Source: Burkholderiaceae bacterium (GTDB taxonomy: Bacteria; Pseudomonadota; Gammaproteobacteria; Burkholderiales; Burkholderiaceae_F). Taken from it: a stretch of DNA of 49,687 nt. Shown piece after piece: positions 1 through 10,477 of this stretch. Numbering within the stretch: the first letter of the stretch is position 1; every line of letters begins with the position of its first letter. The notes beneath the pieces were generated by a model that saw only the letters and a list, made by a program, of their open reading frames with translations, was not told the origin of the DNA and did no database searches. The stretch lies in NCBI GenBank assembly GCA_019236735.1, contig JAFAIM010000036.1, forward strand, positions 1 through 49,687. The letters run 5' to 3'. A program made the translations under genes and the position numbers.

Positions 1-1289
1 ACGAGGCAGCGTTTGTGCTCAATGTGGTGCTCGAACTCGCTGCGAAAATTCTTCAGGAATGACCGCACCGGAAGCGCCGCGGCGTCACCGAACGCGCAAA
101 TGGTGCGCCCGATGATGTTGGCGGCGACCGAATCGAGCAGGCCCAGGTCTTCGGACTTGCCCTGGCCGTTCTCGATCCGGTGCACGATGCGGTACAACCA
201 GCCGGCACCCTCCCGACAGGGGGTGCACTGCCCGCACGACTCCTCGAAGTAGAAGTACGAAAGGCGCTGTAGGCAGCGCACCATGCAGCGTTTGTCGTTC
301 ATCACGATCACGCCGCCGGAACCCAGCATCGAACCAGCCTTCGCGATCGAGTCGTAGTCCATGTCGGTCGCCATCATCACGGCCCCGGGCAGTACCGGCA
401 TCGAGGAGCCTCCGGGAATCACCGCTTTGATCGGCCGGCCGTCCCGCATTCCTCCGGCCAGCTCCAGCAGCCGAGAAAATGGCGTCCCCAGCGGCACCTC
501 GTAATTGCCGGGGCAGCTGACATCCCCTGAAACGGAGAAGATCTTGGTACCGCCGTTGTTGGGCCGGCCGAGCGCCAGGAACGCGTCTGCGCCGTGGCGC
601 ATGATCCAAGGAACCGTTGCGAACGTCTCGGTGTTGTTGATCGTCGTCGGCTTGCCGTACAACCCGTAGCCGGCCGGAAACGGTGGCTTGAAGCGCGGCA
701 GCCCTCTCTTGCCCTCGATGGATTCGAGCAGGGCCGTTTCCTCGCCGCAGATGTAGGCGCCGAAGCCGTGCGTCGTGTACAGGTCGAACGAAAAGGGGCT
801 GCCTTTGACGTTGCGGCCGAGATAGCCGGCCGCATACGCTTCTTCCAGTGCCTGCTGGAAGCGTTCGTACTCCGACCAGATCTCGCCGTGGATGTAGTTG
901 TAGCCGGCCGATGACCCTGTCGCATACGCAGCAATCGCCAGGCCCTCAATCACCGCGTGCGGGTTGTAGCGCAGCAGGTCGCGATCCTTGAAAGTGCCGG
1001 GTTCGCCCTCGTCCGAGTTGCACACGAGATATTTCGGACCGGGGTGCTGTTGCGGCATGAAACTCCATTTCAACCCGGTCGGGAACCCCGCTCCGCCCCG
1101 GCCTCGCAAGGCTGACCGTTTGATCTCGGCGACTACCTGGTCGGGTGGCGTCGGCTCCGCCAGGATCTTGCGCAGAGCGTCGTAGCCGCCTCGCTTCTCG
1201 TAGTCGGCCAGGCGCCAGTTCTCGCCGTTCAGCCCGTCCAGCAGGATCGGCGTGATGTGGCGGCCATGGAAACACGTCTGCGCGCTCAT
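1..1289 (-). CDS. nuoF: NADH-quinone oxidoreductase subunit F (NuoF), 3' end cut by window
   Basis: NADH-binding flavoprotein subunit of respiratory complex I (peripheral arm): takes electrons from NADH through FMN to cluster N3. Visible motifs are the FMN/NADH glycine-rich stretch [13 protein letters not shown], the [13 protein letters not shown] segment, and [11 protein letters not shown] plus a later Cys that together ligate the 4Fe-4S cluster. About 429 residues are present and the reading frame runs off the window start at HIEHKRCL, so only a short C-terminal tail is missing. The ATG at 1289 overlaps the TGA of nuoE (ATGA), implying translational coupling inside the nuo operon. Confidence 0.97.
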   Translation of the reverse strand, partial: MSAQTCFHGRHITPILLDGLNGENWRLADYEKRGGYDALRKILAEPTPPDQVVAEIKRSALRGRGGAGFPTGLKWSFMPQQHPGPKYLVCNSDEGEPGTFKDRDLLRYNPHAVIEGLAIAAYATGSSAGYNYIHGEIWSEYERFQQALEEAYAAGYLGRNVKGSPFSFDLYTTHGFGAYICGEETALLESIEGKRGLPRFKPPFPAGYGLYGKPTTINNTETFATVPWIMRHGADAFLALGRPNNGGTKIFSVSGDVSCPGNYEVPLGTPFSRLLELAGGMRDGRPIKAVIPGGSSMPVLPGAVMMATDMDYDSIAKAGSMLGSGGVIVMNDKRCMVRCLQRLSYFYFEESCGQCTPCREGAGWLYRIVHRIENGQGKSEDLGLLDSVAANIIGRTICAFGDAAALPVRSFLKNFRSEFEHHIEHKRCL

Positions 1290-1801
1290 TCGCCCGCCTT
1301 CTGCTGCAATTCCGCGATCAGTTCATCCAGGCGCTCCTCCGTCTGGAAGCTGCACATCCGCTGGTCGTTGACGAGCAGCACCGGTGCGTCGCCGCAAGCG
1401 CCGAAGCACTCGCCCTCCTTCAGCGTGAACATGCCGTCGGACGTGGTCTGGCCGAATCCGATCCCGAGCCGGATCTTCAAGTACTTCGCGGAGCGCGTAG
1501 CGCCAGACAGCGCGCACGGAAGATTCGTGCACAGCGCCAGCTTGTAGCGGCCAACCGGCTCCAGGTCGAACATCGCGTAAAAGCTCGCCACCTCGAACGC
1601 CGCGATCGCGGGCATTCCCAGGTACGCCGCCACTGCTTCGATCGCCCAGGCCGGCAGCCAGTGCAGTTCGTCCTGGGCGATCGCGAGCGCGGCCACCACG
1701 GCAGAGCGTTTCTGCTGCGGCGGATACTTGGCGATCTCGCGGTCGATGCGGCGCCAGGCCTGGGCCGACAGGCTCTGGCCGGGTTCGGGCAGCGCACTCA
1801 C
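1286..1801 (-). CDS. nuoE: NADH-quinone oxidoreductase subunit E (NuoE)
   Basis: Thioredoxin-fold 24-kDa subunit of complex I carrying the 2Fe-2S cluster N1a. The four ligands are visible as CTNLPC (Cys-x4-Cys) and CFGAC (Cys-x3-Cys) in the C-terminal half. At 171 residues the length is normal for the family. It starts with GTG and that codon overlaps the TGA of nuoD (GTGA); its own stop overlaps the nuoF start. The tight packing supports one nuoA-to-nuoF transcript on the minus strand. Confidence 0.97.
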   Translation of the reverse strand: MSALPEPGQSLSAQAWRRIDREIAKYPPQQKRSAVVAALAIAQDELHWLPAWAIEAVAAYLGMPAIAAFEVASFYAMFDLEPVGRYKLALCTNLPCALSGATRSAKYLKIRLGIGFGQTTSDGMFTLKEGECFGACGDAPVLLVNDQRMCSFQTEERLDELIAELQQKAGE

Positions 1802-3051
1802 CGGTCGATCTCCCCGAACACGATGTCCTGCGTCCCGATCACCGTCACCGCGTCGGCAATCATGTGTCCGCGCGTCATCTCGTCGAACGCCTGCAAATGG
1901 GCGAACCCGGGCGCGCGGATCTTCAGCCGATACGGCTTGTTCGCGCCGTCGGAAACCAGATAGATGCCGAATTCGCCTTTCGGGTGCTCGATCGCTGCGT
2001 ACACCTCGCCCGGCGGCACGTGGATTCCCTCGCTGAACAGCTTGAAGTGGTGGATCAGCTCCTCCATGTTCGACTTCATGGCGACCCGCGATGGCGGCGC
2101 CACCTTGTGGTCATCGACCATCACCGGCCCAGGGTTGCTGCGCAGCCACTCGATGCACTGGCGGATGATCCGATTGCTCTGACGCATTTCCTCGACCCGA
2201 ACGAGGTAGCGGTCGTAGCAATCGCCGTTGCGCCCGACCGGAACATCGAACTCGAGCTGCGCGTACACCTCGTAGGGTTGCTTCTTGCGCAGATCCCACT
2301 CGACTCCGGAACCGCGCAACATCGGGCCGGTAAAGCCCAGTGCGAGCGCCCGTTCAGGAGGCACCACCCCGATTCCGACCAGCCGCTGCTTCCAAATGCG
2401 GTTGTCGGTGAGCAGCGTCTCGTATTCGTCCACGTAGGTCGGGAAGCGACGCGTGAAATCGTCGATGAAGTCGAGGAGCGACCCCTGGCGGTTCGCGTTC
2501 AGGCGCTCGACCTCCTCGCGGCTGCGCTGGGGCGTGGGCGCGTAGCGCGGCATCGAATCGGGCAGGTCGCGGTACACGCCGCCGGGGCGATAGTAGGCGG
2601 CATGCATCCGTGCGCCGGTGGCAGCTTCGTACATGTCGAACAGATCCTCGCGCTCGCGAAACGCGTACAGGAAGACCGCCATCGCGCCCACATCCAAGCC
2701 ATGCGCTCCGATCCACAGCAGGTGATTGAGCAGACGCGTGAGCTCGTCGAACATCACGCGGATGTACTGCGCGCGCACCGGCACCTGCACCCCGAGCAGC
2801 CGCTCGATCGCCATCACGTAGGCGTGCTCGTTGGCCATCATCGAGACATAGTCCAGCCGATCCATGTACGGCACCGACTGAATGTAGGTACGGGTCTCGG
2901 CCAGCTTTTCGGTAGCGCGATGCAGAAGCCCGATGTGCGGGTCGGCGCGCTGGATCACCTCGCCGTCCAGCTCCAGCACCAGACGCAGCACGCCGTGCGC
3001 GGCCGGGTGCTGCGGTCCAAAATTCAGCGTGTAATTGCGGATGTCGGCCAT
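1798..3051 (-). CDS. nuoD: NADH-quinone oxidoreductase subunit D (NuoD)
   Basis: 49-kDa subunit of complex I, in the quinone-binding region next to NuoB; related to the large subunit of NiFe hydrogenases but without the metal-binding cysteines. The N-terminal [21 protein letters not shown] is the family hallmark, and the C-terminus ends in [11 protein letters not shown]. The 417-residue length matches betaproteobacterial NuoD. ATG start 3 bases after the nuoC stop codon. It is a separate gene here, not fused to nuoC as in enterobacteria. Confidence 0.98.
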   Translation of the reverse strand: MADIRNYTLNFGPQHPAAHGVLRLVLELDGEVIQRADPHIGLLHRATEKLAETRTYIQSVPYMDRLDYVSMMANEHAYVMAIERLLGVQVPVRAQYIRVMFDELTRLLNHLLWIGAHGLDVGAMAVFLYAFREREDLFDMYEAATGARMHAAYYRPGGVYRDLPDSMPRYAPTPQRSREEVERLNANRQGSLLDFIDDFTRRFPTYVDEYETLLTDNRIWKQRLVGIGVVPPERALALGFTGPMLRGSGVEWDLRKKQPYEVYAQLEFDVPVGRNGDCYDRYLVRVEEMRQSNRIIRQCIEWLRSNPGPVMVDDHKVAPPSRVAMKSNMEELIHHFKLFSEGIHVPPGEVYAAIEHPKGEFGIYLVSDGANKPYRLKIRAPGFAHLQAFDEMTRGHMIADAVTVIGTQDIVFGEIDR

Positions 3052-3054
3052 GGG

Positions 3055-3642
3055 CTAGCGCTTCGCGTAGCTGTCCTCGCGGATCACACGCGGCGTAACC
3101 TCGCGTGGCTCGATCGTCACCGGCTGGTAGATCACGCGCTTCTGCTCCGGGTCGTACCGCATCTCGACGTGGCCGGAGACCGGGAAATCCTTGCGGAAGG
3201 GGTGTCCGACGAAGCCGTAGTCCGTCAGGATCCGGCGCAGGTCCGGGTGCCCCTCGAACGCGATTCCGAACAGATCGAATGCCTCCCGCTCGTACCAGCC
3301 CGCCGACGCCCACACCGCAGTCAGCGTTGCGATCGCCGGGAAATCATCGTCGAGACAGAAGCTGCGCAACCGCAGACGCCAGTTGTTGGAAACGGACAGC
3401 AGGTGCGCCACCACCGCAAAGCGCAGCCCCTGCCACGGGCGCTCGCCGTAGCTGAAGTAGTCGACCCCGCACAGGTCGATCAGCTGTTCGAAGCCAAGCG
3501 CCGCCTCATCGCGCAGCGCGCGCGCAACTTCGAGGTAGCGTCCGGCGGGCACCGTGAGGGTCAGCTCGCCGCGCGCGGGTTCGAACTGCGCCGCCTCGCC
3601 GAAGCGCGTGCGCAGTTGCTCGGCGAGAACTTCGAGTCGCAT
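3055..3642 (-). CDS. nuoC: NADH-quinone oxidoreductase subunit C (NuoC)
   Basis: 30-kDa subunit of the complex I peripheral arm. The signature ERE-x-FDLFGI followed by [13 protein letters not shown] and HPFRKDFP is present. The open frame continues far upstream, but the ATG at 3642 (protein [15 protein letters not shown]) gives 195 residues, the usual length, and sits 32 bases after the nuoB stop; the extra upstream frame is nuoB read in another frame. Operon member between nuoB and nuoD. Confidence 0.95.
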   Translation of the reverse strand: MRLEVLAEQLRTRFGEAAQFEPARGELTLTVPAGRYLEVARALRDEAALGFEQLIDLCGVDYFSYGERPWQGLRFAVVAHLLSVSNNWRLRLRSFCLDDDFPAIATLTAVWASAGWYEREAFDLFGIAFEGHPDLRRILTDYGFVGHPFRKDFPVSGHVEMRYDPEQKRVIYQPVTIEPREVTPRVIREDSYAKR

Positions 3643-3674
3643 CGATGCCGGTTTCTCGGATCCCCGATCGCCCG

Positions 3675-4154
3675 CTAGCGCGCGATCGTGTTGGTGCGGC
3701 GGATCTTCTTCTGCAACTGCAGGATCCCGTAGATCAGGGCCTCGGCCGTCGGCGGACAGCCGGGAACGTAGACGTCGACCGGAACAATTCGATCGCAGCC
3801 GCGAACGACCGAATACGAGTAATGGTAGTAGCCGCCTCCGTTCGCGCACGACCCCATCGAGATCACCCAGCGCGGCTCGGCCATCTGGTCGTACACCTTG
3901 CGCAACGCCGGCGCCATCTTGTTGCACAGCGTGCCGGCGACGATCATCACGTCGGACTGGCGCGGGCTGGGGCGGAAGAAGATGCCGAAGCGGTCCAGGT
4001 CGTAGCGCGCGGCGCCGGCGTGCATCATCTCGACCGCACAGCAAGCAAGCCCGAACGTCATCGGCCATAGCGAGCCGGTCTTGGACCAGTTGATCAGCCG
4101 GTCCAGGCTGGTCGTCACGAAACCTTCCTCGAATACGTTCTCGATCACGCTCAC
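3675..4154 (-). CDS. nuoB: NADH-quinone oxidoreductase subunit B (NuoB)
   Basis: 20-kDa subunit of complex I that holds 4Fe-4S cluster N2, the last iron-sulfur centre before quinone. The ligand motif is intact: adjacent cysteines in [11 protein letters not shown], then [10 protein letters not shown] and [10 protein letters not shown]. 159 residues, full length. Translation starts at a GTG (MSVIENV), 19 bases after the nuoA stop. Middle of the nuo operon. Confidence 0.97.
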   Translation of the reverse strand: MSVIENVFEEGFVTTSLDRLINWSKTGSLWPMTFGLACCAVEMMHAGAARYDLDRFGIFFRPSPRQSDVMIVAGTLCNKMAPALRKVYDQMAEPRWVISMGSCANGGGYYHYSYSVVRGCDRIVPVDVYVPGCPPTAEALIYGILQLQKKIRRTNTIAR

Positions 4155-4173
4155 GGCCAGGACCTCGCCACGT

Positions 4174-4539
4174 TCATTCCCAATCCAACGCGCCCTTTTT
4201 CCATTCGTACACGAAGCCGACGGTCAGGATGCCCAGGAACAGCATCATGCCCCAGAAGCCGGGGCTCCACGCGCCCAGATCGCCCAGCGTCGCGCTCCAG
4301 GGAAACAGGAAAGCGACCTCCAGGTCGAACAGGATGAACAAGATCGCCACCAGGTAATAGCGCACGTCGAACTTCATGCGCGCATCCTCGAACGCTTCGA
4401 ACCCGCATTCGTACGGCGACAGCTTCTCGGAGTCCGGCCGATTCGGCCCGAGCAGTCTCCCAATCAGCACCGGCGCAATTCCGATGATCGCGCCGACGAT
4501 CAGGAACAACAGGATGGGCAGATAGCTTTCGAGTTCCAC
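4174..4539 (-). CDS. nuoA: NADH-quinone oxidoreductase subunit A (NuoA)
   Basis: Small membrane subunit of complex I. Three hydrophobic helices can be seen (residues about 6-25, 62-82 and 90-110), with the conserved acidic loop [13 protein letters not shown] between the first and second. 121 residues. The start is a GTG preceded by GAGGA. First gene of the nuo operon; the tRNA-Leu gene lies about 90 bases upstream on the same strand. Confidence 0.96.
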   Translation of the reverse strand: MELESYLPILLFLIVGAIIGIAPVLIGRLLGPNRPDSEKLSPYECGFEAFEDARMKFDVRYYLVAILFILFDLEVAFLFPWSATLGDLGAWSPGFWGMMLFLGILTVGFVYEWKKGALDWE

Positions 4540-4630
4540 GAAGATTCCTCGCCGCAGCTCGCGCGCGGCTCGAACTTTCCGGACCCTCTGCCACTATGAC
4601 CGGTAGCGGCCAGGCTGGTTCACGACGACG

Positions 4631-4715
4631 TGGTGCCGACGGTGAGACTCGAACTCACACGGCTTTCGCCGCCACCCCCTCAAGATGGTGTGTCTACCAA
4701 TTCCACCACGTCGGC
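4631..4715 (-). tRNA. tRNA-Leu (anticodon GAG)
   Basis: Read on the minus strand, the 85-nt sequence folds as a class II tRNA: acceptor GCCGACG paired with CGTCGGC, D-arm with TTGGTAGA, anticodon stem CCATC/GGTGG around loop TTGAGGG (anticodon GAG), long variable arm CGGCGAAAGCCG, T-arm GTGAG-TTCGAGT-CTCAC, and an encoded CCA end. The long variable arm and anticodon assign it to leucine (CUC/CUU codons). It lies between secG and nuoA. Confidence 0.97.
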
Positions 4716-4741
4716 GGTCGCGGGAATTCTAACAGGCTACG

Positions 4742-5203
4742 CTACTTCGGTATGTCGGTCGGTCGCTCGGCAGGTGACTTGGTTTCGCTACCGCCCGCAG
4801 CGGGCGCCGTGCTGGTTGCCGGCGTCGAACTGTTGGCAGGCTGCCCGCCGCCTGCTGCGGGCGGAGCCAGGGGAGTCACAGGTGCTGCGGGCGCTGCGGG
4901 CGAGCTCTTCCCGACCGTGCTCATAACGCCAGCGCCGCCACCACCGCGCCCAGCCGACGAACGCGCAGCCGTCGTCATATACGCCAAACCGATCGTCGTC
5001 AGGAAGAAGATCGTCGCCAGTACGGCGGTGGAGCGCGAAAGGAAGTTGGCCGAGCCGGTCGCACCGAACAGGCTGCCGGAGGCGCCGCTTCCGAATGCTG
5101 CCCCCATGTCGGCGCCCTTGCCATGTTGCAACAGGATCAGGACGATGATGGACACCGCGCAGATGACCTGGATCACGATCAACAGGGAATTGAGCCACGC
5201 CAT
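4742..5203 (-). CDS. secG: Preprotein translocase subunit SecG
   Basis: Small membrane subunit of the SecYEG translocon. The N-terminal half shows the family pattern: first helix (residues about 5-24), the loop LLQHGKGADMGAAFG with GSGASGSLFGATGSANF, and a second helix (residues about 58-78). The C-terminal tail from about residue 85 is low complexity and rich in Ala, Gly and Pro, as in other betaproteobacteria, giving 153 residues. ATG with GGAGA upstream. Lies just downstream of tpiA and is probably cotranscribed. Confidence 0.95.
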   Translation of the reverse strand: MAWLNSLLIVIQVICAVSIIVLILLQHGKGADMGAAFGSGASGSLFGATGSANFLSRSTAVLATIFFLTTIGLAYMTTAARSSAGRGGGGAGVMSTVGKSSPAAPAAPVTPLAPPAAGGGQPANSSTPATSTAPAAGGSETKSPAERPTDIPK

Positions 5204-5215
5204 GGAAATCTCCTC

Positions 5216-5971
5216 TCAGTGCTCGATCCGATCGGCGCTGCGACAGATCGACAGGAAGTCGGACGGCGACAGGGAAGCGCCCCCGATCAAGCCGCCATCG
5301 ATATCGGACTGCGCGAACAGGGCGGAGGCGTTGGACGGCGTGACACTGCCACCGTAAACGATCCGCGTTCGCGATGCGGCACCCGGATCGTGCCGCGACA
5401 GCAGCGAGCGGATCGCCGCGTGAACTTCCTGCGCTTGCTCGGGAGTTGCCGTCTTGCCGGTCCCGATCGCCCACACCGGTTCATACGCGATCGCGCCAGC
5501 GACCAGTTCGCCGGCTGCGCATGCGTCCAGCACAGGCGCGAGCTGCGCGCCGATGACTGCCAGCGTGCGCCCCTGCTCGCGTTCGTTCAGCGTCTCGCCG
5601 ACGCAAACGATCGGCCGCAGTCCGTGCGCCACGGCCCGAGCCGCCTTGGCGGCGACCATTCCGCTGCTTTCCCCGTGCCGAGTGCGCCGCTCGGAATGAC
5701 CGACGATCACCCAGCGAATGCCGCAATCGATCAACATCTCTGCGGCGACCTCCCCCGTGAACGCGCCCGGCGCCTCCGCGCTGAGGTTCTGCGCGCCGGC
5801 GCTCATCGACGTTCCGCGCAGAGCCTCGGCGATTTGAGCCAGGTACACGCAGGGCGCGCATACCACGACTTCGCACCCCAGGGCGGCCGCATCGAACTGG
5901 CTCAGCCAACGACGGTTGGACTCGAACGAGCCGTTCATCTTCCAGTTGGCAGCGACCAATTTGGCGCGCAC
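5216..5971 (-). CDS. tpiA: Triose-phosphate isomerase
   Basis: Cytosolic glycolytic/gluconeogenic enzyme interconverting dihydroxyacetone phosphate and glyceraldehyde 3-phosphate. The N-terminal NWKMNG holds the catalytic Asn and Lys, VIVGHSERR the catalytic His, AYEPVWAIGTGKTA the catalytic Glu and loop 6, and GGSV binds phosphate. 251 residues, full length. GTG start (MRAKLVAANWK). Its stop is 12 bases from the secG start, and its start is 57 bases from the pnp stop. Confidence 0.98.
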   Translation of the reverse strand: MRAKLVAANWKMNGSFESNRRWLSQFDAAALGCEVVVCAPCVYLAQIAEALRGTSMSAGAQNLSAEAPGAFTGEVAAEMLIDCGIRWVIVGHSERRTRHGESSGMVAAKAARAVAHGLRPIVCVGETLNEREQGRTLAVIGAQLAPVLDACAAGELVAGAIAYEPVWAIGTGKTATPEQAQEVHAAIRSLLSRHDPGAASRTRIVYGGSVTPSNASALFAQSDIDGGLIGGASLSPSDFLSICRSADRIEH

Positions 5972-6028
5972 CCGACCCTCGCCTCAGCTACCCACTGCCC
6001 GTTCGCTCGTACGGACCGTGCTGCAACC

Positions 6029-8161
6029 TCAAGGCTGCGTCACAGCTTGGGCCGGAGGCACCTCGGCTGCAAGCGCCTTCATCGACAGGCGCACACGCCC
6101 CTTTTCATCCGCCTCGATCACCTTGACGCGGACGTGCTGGCCCTCTTTCAGGAAATCCGACACCTGATTGACGCGTTCGTTCGCGATCTGGGAGATGTGC
6201 AACAAGCCGTCGCGCCCCGGGAGGATCTGGACGATGGCGCCGAAGTCGAGCAGGCGCAGAACGGTGCCGTCGTACACCTTGCCCACCTCGACGTCGGCCG
6301 TCAGCTCCATGATGCGGCGCTGCGCTTCGCGCCCTTTGTCCTGGTCGACGCTGGCGATGATCACCGTACCGTCGTCCTCGATATCGATCTGGGTGCCGGT
6401 TTCCTCGGTCAGTGCGCGGATGACCGCGCCGCCTTTGCCGATGACGTCGCGGATCTTCTCGGGATTGATCTTCATCCGGATCATGCGTGGCGCGTACGCC
6501 GAAAGCTCGCCGCGCGACGCCGCGATCGACTCCTGCATCTTCTGCAGGATGGTCATTCGGCCTTCGCGAGCCTGCGCCAGAGCGACCTGCATGATTTCCT
6601 TCGTGATGCCTTCGATCTTGATGTCCATCTGCAGCGCGGTGACGCCGCGGGCGGTGCCTGCGACCTTGAAGTCCATGTCGCCAAGGTGGTCCTCGTCGCC
6701 CAGGATGTCGGTCAGCACCGCAAAGCGGTTGCCCTCCTTGATCAGGCCCATCGCCACGCCTGCTACATGCGCCTTGACCGGAACGCCCGCATCCATCAGG
6801 GCAAGACAGCCGCCGCACACCGAGGCCATCGACGAGGAGCCGTTGGATTCGGTGATTTCGGATACGACGCGGATCGAATACTGGAATTCCTCCGGCGTAG
6901 GCAGCACGGCCGCCAGCGCCCGCTTGGCGAGGCGCCCGTGTCCGACCTCGCGTCGCTTCGGGGCGCCCATCCTGCCGGTTTCGCCGGTGGCGAACGGCGG
7001 CATGTTGTAGTGGAGCATGAAGCGCTCGCGATATTCGCCCTGCAGCGCGTCGATGATCTGCTCGTCCTGCTTGGTGCCGAGCGTGGCGGTGACCAGCGCC
7101 TGGGTTTCGCCCCGCGTGAACAGCGCCGAGCCATGCGTGCGCGGCAGCATCCCGAGGCGGATTTCGATCGGTCGCACCGTTCGTGTGTCGCGCCCGTCGA
7201 TGCGCGGCTCGCCGTCCAGGATCTGACTGCGGACGATTTTGGCCTGCAGATCAAACAGGATCGTCGAGACTTCGTTCGGATCGGGAGCTGCGCTGCCGGC
7301 GCTCGCCGCCTCGGCCTCCACCGCGGCGGACGCTTGCGCCTCGATCTCCGCGATGCGCCGGGAGCGCGTCTGCTTGCTGCGGATCTGGTAGGCGTCGCGC
7401 AGCTGCACACCGCTCAGGTTCACGATGCGCGCCCGCAGAGCCTCATTTTTGGCGGGAGGTTGCCAGTCCCATGCCGGCTTGCCGGAATCGCGCACCAGTT
7501 CATGGATGGTGTTGATCGCCGCCTGCATGTGCTGGTGGCCGAACACCACGGCGCCCAGCATCACCTCCTCCGAAAGCTGCTCGGCCTCGGATTCGACCAT
7601 TAGCACGGCCCGCTCGGTGCCGGCAACAACCAGGTTGAGCTTGGAATTCTTCAATTGCGATGCGGTCGGGTTCAGGACGTACTGGTCATCCACATAGCCG
7701 ACTCGAGCTGCCCCAATGGGCCCCTTGAACGGTATGCCGGACAGCGCCAGCGCCGCCGAGGCCCCGATCATCGCCGGAATGTCGGGGTCGACCTCCGGAT
7801 TGATCGACATCACGTGCAGAACGACCTGCACGTCGTTGAAAAAGCCGTCGGGAAAGAGCGGGCGAATCGGCCGGTCGATCAGGCGCGAGGTCAGCACCTC
7901 TTTTTCAGAAGGCCGCCCCTCGCGCTTGAAGAACCCGCCCGGAATTCGCCCGGCCGCGTAGGTCTTCTCCACGTAGTCGACCGTAAGCGGAAAGAAGTCC
8001 TGGCCTGCGCGAGGCTGCTGCGCGGCCACCGCCGTCGCCAGCACTACGGTGTCGTCCATCGAGACCAGGACGCTGCCGGCGGCCTGACGCGCGACTTCTC
8101 CCGTTTCAAGGCGAACCGTGTGCTCTCCGTACTGAAATGTCTTCGTCACTTTGTCGAACAC
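6029..8161 (-). CDS. pnp: Polyribonucleotide nucleotidyltransferase (PNPase)
   Basis: Phosphorolytic 3'-5' exoribonuclease of RNA turnover and the degradosome. Two RNase PH-like domains (residues about 1-230 and 310-550) flank an alpha-helical linker; then come a KH domain with the [15 protein letters not shown] motif (about 560-615) and an S1 domain (about 620-695). 710 residues, full length. GTG start ([12 protein letters not shown]). Follows rpsO, the usual proteobacterial pair; a hairpin in the gap may be the processing site that links pnp to its autoregulation. Confidence 0.98.
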   Translation of the reverse strand: MFDKVTKTFQYGEHTVRLETGEVARQAAGSVLVSMDDTVVLATAVAAQQPRAGQDFFPLTVDYVEKTYAAGRIPGGFFKREGRPSEKEVLTSRLIDRPIRPLFPDGFFNDVQVVLHVMSINPEVDPDIPAMIGASAALALSGIPFKGPIGAARVGYVDDQYVLNPTASQLKNSKLNLVVAGTERAVLMVESEAEQLSEEVMLGAVVFGHQHMQAAINTIHELVRDSGKPAWDWQPPAKNEALRARIVNLSGVQLRDAYQIRSKQTRSRRIAEIEAQASAAVEAEAASAGSAAPDPNEVSTILFDLQAKIVRSQILDGEPRIDGRDTRTVRPIEIRLGMLPRTHGSALFTRGETQALVTATLGTKQDEQIIDALQGEYRERFMLHYNMPPFATGETGRMGAPKRREVGHGRLAKRALAAVLPTPEEFQYSIRVVSEITESNGSSSMASVCGGCLALMDAGVPVKAHVAGVAMGLIKEGNRFAVLTDILGDEDHLGDMDFKVAGTARGVTALQMDIKIEGITKEIMQVALAQAREGRMTILQKMQESIAASRGELSAYAPRMIRMKINPEKIRDVIGKGGAVIRALTEETGTQIDIEDDGTVIIASVDQDKGREAQRRIMELTADVEVGKVYDGTVLRLLDFGAIVQILPGRDGLLHISQIANERVNQVSDFLKEGQHVRVKVIEADEKGRVRLSMKALAAEVPPAQAVTQP

Positions 8162-8203
8162 TTCGATTTCCTTTCGTGTCTCAGCCGAGGACGCGACGAT
8201 GCC

Positions 8204-8217
8204 GGCGGCGAACCGCC
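8204..8217 (-). promoter_or_regulatory. rpsO-pnp intergenic hairpin
   Basis: On the minus strand GGCGG-TTCG-CCGCC forms a perfect stem with a UUCG tetraloop in the gap between rpsO and pnp. By position it could be a terminator remnant or an RNase III/PNPase control hairpin as known for E. coli pnp; no U-run follows, so simple rho-independent termination is unlikely. Confidence 0.5.
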
Positions 8218-8271
8218 TTGCTTCATTGCCCCCGAATCCGAGTCATCGGGATGACCGTTCCGCGCCGTCGC

Positions 8272-8541
8272 CTACTTGCGCAGGCCCAGGCTCTCGATCA
8301 AGCCCTTGTAGGCATCGGGCTTCTTGCCCTTCAAATAGTCGAGCAGCTTGCGTCGCCGGCTGACCATCTTGAGTAAGCCACGCCGGGAGTGATGGTCCTT
8401 CACGTGCGTTTTGAAGTGCTCGGTTAGCTCGTTGATGCGGGCTGTGAGCAGCGCGACCTGGACCTCCGGCGAGCCGGTATCGTTTGCAGCACGCCGGAAC
8501 TTGGCGACGATGTCGCCCTTTTTGATATCCGCGACAGACAT
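8272..8541 (-). CDS. rpsO: 30S ribosomal protein S15
   Basis: Primary 16S rRNA-binding protein of the small-subunit platform. 89 residues. The recognisable family pattern includes [34 protein letters not shown] and [13 protein letters not shown] start with AGGGG upstream. It begins the rpsO-pnp-tpiA-secG run on the minus strand; many S15 genes are autoregulated through their leader, but no such fold was worked out here. Confidence 0.98.
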   Translation of the reverse strand: MSVADIKKGDIVAKFRRAANDTGSPEVQVALLTARINELTEHFKTHVKDHHSRRGLLKMVSRRRKLLDYLKGKKPDAYKGLIESLGLRK

Positions 8542-8603
8542 CAGGGTCCCCTTACGACGAAACGTGCGGTCACGGAAGGGATATCCGTGCCGTGAGGGGG
8601 CGG

Positions 8604-8609
8604 ATTATA
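8604..8609 (-). promoter_or_regulatory. Possible -10 box for rpsO-pnp
   Basis: A perfect TATAAT lies on the minus strand 63 bases upstream of the rpsO start codon in an otherwise GC-rich gap. No convincing -35 hexamer is visible at 16-18 bases, so this is a candidate only. Confidence 0.4.
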
Positions 8610-8669
8610 TCCCAGCCGCGCGGCTCGCCCGCGGGGCTGTTGCGTCCCGATTCCGGACCGCTTCGCCTC

Positions 8670-8855
8670 TAGTGTCCTGAGTCGGAGGTTCGTCGAACAA
8701 CGCCTGCGACATCGGAGCCGATTCCAAAAATGTCGAAATCGGCGTCGGGCGCGAAGCCGCGCGGAGCCGGGTTCGGGACCCGGCGAGCACGGCGACAAAG
8801 CCAGGCGACGATTCTCGACACTTTTTGTGCGACGGACTTCCGACTCAGGACACTA
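8670..8855. mobile_element. Non-autonomous IS630-type MITE (182 bp) with TA target duplication
   Basis: Terminal inverted repeats start GTGTCCTGAGTCGGA at 8672 and end TCCGACTCAGGACAC at 8853; pairing continues about 30 bp with a few mismatches. TA flanks both ends (8670-8671 and 8854-8855), the target duplication typical of IS630/Tc1-mariner elements, and removing the element leaves CTAG. There is no transposase gene inside. The interior holds further hairpins (imperfect palindromes at 8717-8743 and around 8767-8783). It sits exactly in the leuA stop codon. Confidence 0.85.
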
Positions 8856-10397
8856 GGGTGCCAGCGCGATCTGCGGATTCAGACGCTCGACGGTGGTGTA
8901 CAGCTTGTTCAGGGCGTTGATGTAGGCCTTGGCCGAAGCCGCGACGATGTCCGGATCGGAGCCGACGCCGTTGACGATTCGGCCAGCTCGCCCGAGGCGG
9001 ACGGTGACCTCGCCCTGCGCCTCGGTGCCGCTGGTGATCGCATTGACCGAGTACAGCAGCAGCTCGGAGCCGCTCTCGATCACGCTTTCGATCGCCTTGA
9101 AAGTGGCGTCCACCGGTCCGTTGCCGTCCGACTGCGAATCGATCTGCCGCGCGCCCATTTTGAACAGCACGCGCGCATGCGGACGCGATCCCGTTTCCGA
9201 GCGCTGCGACAGAGACACCAGTCGGAAATGCTCGTTGTGCGGCACTACGGCTTCGTCCGAGAACAGGGCCTGTATGTCCTCGTCGAAGATCTCGGCCTTA
9301 CGGTCTGCCAGATCCTTGAAGCGGGCAAAGGCGGCCGCGAGCTCCTCGTCGCTTTCGATCGGGATTCCCAACTCCTGAACGCGCTGGCGGAACGCGTTGC
9401 GCCCCGACAGCTTGCCGAGCACGATTCGGTTCGCAATCCAGCCGACGTCCTCGGCACGCATGATCTCGTAGGTCTGCCGCGCTTTCAGGACGCCATCCTG
9501 GTGGATTCCCGATGCGTGCGCGAACGCATTGGCGCCGACGACCGCCTTGTTGGGCTGGACCGGAAAGCCGGTGATGTTGGAAACCAGCTTGGAGCTGGGG
9601 ACGATCTGCGTGGTGTCGACCCGCACCTCCAGATCGAAAACATCGCGGCGGGTTTTTACGGCCATCACGATCTCTTCGAGCGACGTGTTGCCGGCGCGTT
9701 CTCCCAGTCCGTTGATCGTGCATTCGATCTGGCGAACGCCGTTGAGCACACCGGCCAGCGAATTGGCCACCGCCATTCCCAGATCGTTGTGGCAATGGAC
9801 CGACCATATCGCACGGTCCGAATTGGGAATGCGCTCGCGCAGCGTCCCCAGCAAGCGCCCATATTGCTCGGGAACTGCGTAGCCGACCGTGTCCGGAATG
9901 TTGATCGTGGTGGCGCCCTCGGCGATCGCAGCCTCGAGCACGCGACAGAGGAAATCGAGCTCCGAGCGGCTTGCATCTTCAGCAGAGAACTCGACGTCGT
10001 CCGCATGGCGGCGCGCCAGCCGCACCGCCCGCCGGGCGTGTTCGAGCACCTGCTCGGGCGTCATCTTCAGCTTCTTTTCCATGTGCAGCGGCGAAGTTGC
10101 GATGAAGGTGTGGATCCGTTTCGCCTTGGCACCCAAGAGGGCTTCCGCCGCCCTTGCGATATCGTCTTCGTTGGCGCGCGCCAGCGAGCACACAATGCTG
10201 TCGCGCACGGCACCCGCGATCGAGCGCACCGCATCGAAATCCCCGACCGAGGCCGCTGCGAAGCCCGCTTCGATCACATCGACGCGCAGGCGCTCGAGCT
10301 GTTTGGCGATCCGCAGCTTCTCCTCGCGGGTCATTGCCGCCCCCGGGCTTTGCTCCCCGTCGCGCAGCGTCGTATCGAAGATGATCAGTCGGTCCAT
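8853..10397 (-). CDS. leuA: 2-isopropylmalate synthase
   Basis: First committed enzyme of leucine synthesis: condenses 2-ketoisovalerate with acetyl-CoA. The catalytic TIM barrel starts with [13 protein letters not shown], has the metal-binding HCHNDLGMA, and is followed by a regulatory C-terminal domain (from about residue 390) that binds leucine. 514 residues, normal length. ATG with GGAGG upstream. The TAG stop shares its TA with the target duplication of a MITE, and because G follows TA on both sides the stop is preserved. An attenuator-like leader precedes the gene. Confidence 0.97.
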   Translation of the reverse strand: MDRLIIFDTTLRDGEQSPGAAMTREEKLRIAKQLERLRVDVIEAGFAAASVGDFDAVRSIAGAVRDSIVCSLARANEDDIARAAEALLGAKAKRIHTFIATSPLHMEKKLKMTPEQVLEHARRAVRLARRHADDVEFSAEDASRSELDFLCRVLEAAIAEGATTINIPDTVGYAVPEQYGRLLGTLRERIPNSDRAIWSVHCHNDLGMAVANSLAGVLNGVRQIECTINGLGERAGNTSLEEIVMAVKTRRDVFDLEVRVDTTQIVPSSKLVSNITGFPVQPNKAVVGANAFAHASGIHQDGVLKARQTYEIMRAEDVGWIANRIVLGKLSGRNAFRQRVQELGIPIESDEELAAAFARFKDLADRKAEIFDEDIQALFSDEAVVPHNEHFRLVSLSQRSETGSRPHARVLFKMGARQIDSQSDGNGPVDATFKAIESVIESGSELLLYSVNAITSGTEAQGEVTVRLGRAGRIVNGVGSDPDIVAASAKAYINALNKLYTTVERLNPQIALAP

Positions 10398-10414
10398 TTT
10401 TTCCTCCGTCAGAC

Positions 10415-10447
10415 ATGGCGGCTCGGCCCGCCATTTGAGCGCGGGCC
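10415..10447 (-). promoter_or_regulatory. Two mutually exclusive hairpins in the leuA leader
   Basis: On the minus strand GGCCCGC (10447-10441) can pair with GCGGGCC (10431-10425), and ATGGCGG (10434-10428) can pair with CCGCCAT (10421-10415). The two stems share bases, so only one can form. The second ends 8 bases before the Shine-Dalgarno GGAGG of leuA. Together with the upstream leader peptide this looks like a ribosome-mediated switch controlling leuA expression; there is no U-run, so control of translation is as plausible as termination. Confidence 0.55.
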
Positions 10448-10477
10448 TGGTGGTACTCGAGTTGTGGGTCGGGGGAG

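Noticed and set aside
1864-3678. 604-codon plus-strand frame over nuoD/nuoC
   Set aside because: Shadow of nuoD and nuoC; no ribosome site and no recognisable family.
5123-7603. Long open frame on the plus strand across tpiA and pnp (826 codons)
   Set aside because: Antisense shadow of pnp and tpiA caused by high GC at codon position 3; composition is His/Arg/Gln-rich with no domain.
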